The position numbers and the translations under genes are program-made. From UBA4421 sp002470275 (GTDB taxonomy: Bacteria > Pseudomonadota > Gammaproteobacteria > Pseudomonadales > Azotimanducaceae), in NCBI GenBank assembly GCA_913052345.1, contig CAJXDR010000032.1:1-31272 (forward strand): a stretch of DNA of 31,272 nucleotides, read 5' to 3'. The number at the start of each line of letters is the position of its first letter. The stretch's first letter is position 1. The notes under the pieces were generated by a model, which worked only from the letters and a program-made list of their open reading frames with translations, made no database searches and was not told the origin of the DNA. Shown here piece after piece: positions 29,919 to 31,272 of this stretch.

Positions 29919-31103
29919 ATGAGCAGCGATAAAGCTTCCTTTTCCTGGGATGACCCCTTTCAAATCACCGACCAACTGACCGAAGAAGAGCGCATGATCA
30001 CTCAGAGCGCGGCGGACTATGCCCAGGACAAACTCCTATCTAGGGTGACTATGGCGTTTCGGCATGAGGAGTTTGATCGGGAGATCATGAACGAGTTTGG
30101 TGCTCTCGGGATGCTCGGGGCAACGCTGCCCGAGAAGTACGGCTGTGCCAATACAAACTATGTTGCCTACGGGCTCATGGCTCGCGAGGTAGAACGGGTG
30201 GATTCAGGCTATCGCTCCGCGATGAGCGTCCAATCCTCTCTGGTGATGCACCCCATCTATGCCTACGGCAATGAAGCCCAGCGAGAGAAATATCTGCCCA
30301 AATTGGCTTCCGGAGAGTGGGTTGGGTGTTTTGGTTTGACGGAACCAGATCACGGGTCTGATCCGGCCAGCATGATTACCAACGCCAAACCGGTGGATGG
30401 CGGCTTCATCATGAACGGGGCCAAGATGTGGATCACCAACTCCCCAATAGCAGACTTGGCCGTGGTTTGGGCGAAACTGGACGGGCAGATCAGAGGGTTC
30501 ATCGTCGAGCGTGCCTTCAAAGGGTTTAGCACGCCAAAAATCGAAGGAAAGATGAGCCTGCGGGCGTCGGTCACCGGACAAATTGTCCTCGAGGACGTCT
30601 TTGTGCCGGAAGAGAACTTATTGCCAGAAGGACGCGGCCTCGGGGGCCCGTTTGGGTGCTTGAATCGGGCGCGTTATGGCATTGCTTGGGGGGCCATGGG
30701 AGCCGCTGAAGCCTGCTGGCACGCGGCCAGGACCTATACCCTAGAGCGAAGCCAGTTTGGTCGCCCCTTGGCCGCCAATCAGCTGGTGCAAAAGAAACTG
30801 GCGGACATGCAGACCGAGATTGCGCTGGGGCTGCAAGGCGCCCTGCGTATGGGCCGGATGTTCGATGAGGGCACGCTGCCAATTGAGAACATTTCCCTGA
30901 TGAAGCGTAACAACTGCGGCAAGGCCTTAGACATTGCCAGGGTAGCCCGGGATATGCATGGCGGGAACGGCATTTCCGATGAGTATCCGGTGATCCGCCA
31001 CGTGATGAACCTTGAAACGGTGAATACCTATGAGGGGACCCACGATATTCACGCGCTGATTCTAGGTCGTGCTCAGACGGGTCTTCAGGCCTTTACTGGC
31101 TGA
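29919..31103 (+). CDS. gcdH: Glutaryl-CoA dehydrogenase
   Basis: Oxidises and decarboxylates glutaryl-CoA to crotonyl-CoA in lysine, tryptophan and glutarate breakdown. It is 394 residues. The segment VDSGYRSAMSVQSSLVM (94-110) is nearly the same as in mitochondrial GCDH, including the glutarate-binding arginine (R99). CFGLTEPDHGSDP is present, and the catalytic base is E372 in NTYEGTHDIHALILGRA, the hallmark end of this family. A GTG at 29907 is in frame; I prefer the ATG at 29919, giving MSSDKASFSWDDPF. No CoA-transferase or LysR regulator, often seen beside gcdH, lies in the window. Confidence 0.95.
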   Translation: MSSDKASFSWDDPFQITDQLTEEERMITQSAADYAQDKLLSRVTMAFRHEEFDREIMNEFGALGMLGATLPEKYGCANTNYVAYGLMAREVERVDSGYRSAMSVQSSLVMHPIYAYGNEAQREKYLPKLASGEWVGCFGLTEPDHGSDPASMITNAKPVDGGFIMNGAKMWITNSPIADLAVVWAKLDGQIRGFIVERAFKGFSTPKIEGKMSLRASVTGQIVLEDVFVPEENLLPEGRGLGGPFGCLNRARYGIAWGAMGAAEACWHAARTYTLERSQFGRPLAANQLVQKKLADMQTEIALGLQGALRMGRMFDEGTLPIENISLMKRNNCGKALDIARVARDMHGGNGISDEYPVIRHVMNLETVNTYEGTHDIHALILGRAQTGLQAFTG

Positions 31104-31221
31104 CCCAGGTGCGAATCCTCTGAAAGATAGGTGAGCCAACTCCCTTTCTGAGCCGCTTGGTTGTCGACGGTATCAGATCAGAATATGCTAACAAATCCTT
31201 TAAGATACGGAGGAGCGGCAT

Positions 31222-31272
31222 ATGATCAGGTTAGCGATAGCGGATGATCAATCACTGTTTAGGGCTGGGGTC
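31222..31272 (+). CDS. LuxR/NarL-type response regulator, 5' end only
   Basis: Only 17 codons are visible: MIRLAIADDQSLFRAGV. The ADDQSLFRAGV pattern, with the acidic pair D8-D9 and a hydrophobic-Arg turn, is typical of the receiver domain of NarL/FixJ-family regulators. The ATG is preceded by GGAGGAG at 7 bases, a strong ribosome-binding site. A TAAGAT -10-like element lies 26 bases before the ATG, with no good -35. The rest of the gene lies outside the window. Confidence 0.8.
   Translation, partial: MIRLAIADDQSLFRAGV

Noticed and set aside
1..31272. CRISPR array, insertion sequence or prophage remnants
   Set aside because: No regularly spaced repeats, transposase or integrase motifs or terminal inverted repeats were seen; gene content is conserved chromosomal.

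Overview
This 31.3 kb window reads as a chromosomal segment of a free-living, probably marine, gammaproteobacterium. The order rne <- -> rluC, maf (yceF) <- -> yceD-rpmF-plsX-fabD-fabG-acpP-fabF-mltG-tmk-holB-tatD is the classic gammaproteobacterial fatty-acid island. It is closer to the Pseudomonas type than to E. coli because there is no fabH between plsX and fabD. It is also trimmed: sppA/gph (between rluC and maf), pabC (between fabF and mltG) and pilZ (between holB and tatD) are all missing. No genus can be assigned from the sequence alone. I see no tRNA, rRNA, insertion sequence, prophage or CRISPR array.

Layout. (1) 1-2681, minus strand: RNase E, running off the left edge. A 689-base gene-free region with several perfect hairpins follows, then rluC. 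(2) 4293-13927: maf on the minus strand, then a plus-strand run for ribosomal protein L32, phospholipid and fatty-acid synthesis (PlsX, FabD, FabG, ACP, FabF), peptidoglycan trimming (MltG), dTMP kinase, DNA polymerase III delta-prime and TatD. PlsX has lost several hallmark residues and HolB lacks the zinc module. (3) 13944-17473, minus strand: a prolidase (PepQ) and a dipeptidyl-peptidase-IV-like S9 peptidase without a signal peptide, probably a cytosolic pathway for proline-containing peptides. (4) 17744-19100: FAD and 2Fe-2S subunits of a molybdenum hydroxylase, without the catalytic large subunit. (5) 19111-20535, minus strand: PhoB, preceded by a candidate Pho box and followed by a HAD phosphatase instead of PhoR. 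A dienelactone-hydrolase-family protein diverges from phoB.

(6) 21782-27050: a six-gene TonB energy-transduction operon of the TtpC type (DUF3450 protein, TtpC-like MotA/TolQ/ExbB protein with a periplasmic extension, ExbB, ExbD, short TonB, TPR lipid- or periplasm-facing protein), closed by a textbook intrinsic terminator. The DUF3450 protein and the periplasmic part of the TtpC-like protein appear to be paralogues. (7) 27117-28585: riboflavin synthase and a long-form (type 2) OMP decarboxylase, overlapping start to stop. (8) 28582-31103: two divergent acyl-CoA dehydrogenases, one of them clearly glutaryl-CoA dehydrogenase. (9) 31222 to the end: the start of a LuxR/NarL-type response regulator.

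Most of the window is conserved core metabolism. The parts most worth a second look are the degenerate PlsX, the DUF3450/TtpC relationship, the orphan hydroxylase subunits, the orphan phoB, the apparent near-leaderless yceD promoter and the structured rne leader.
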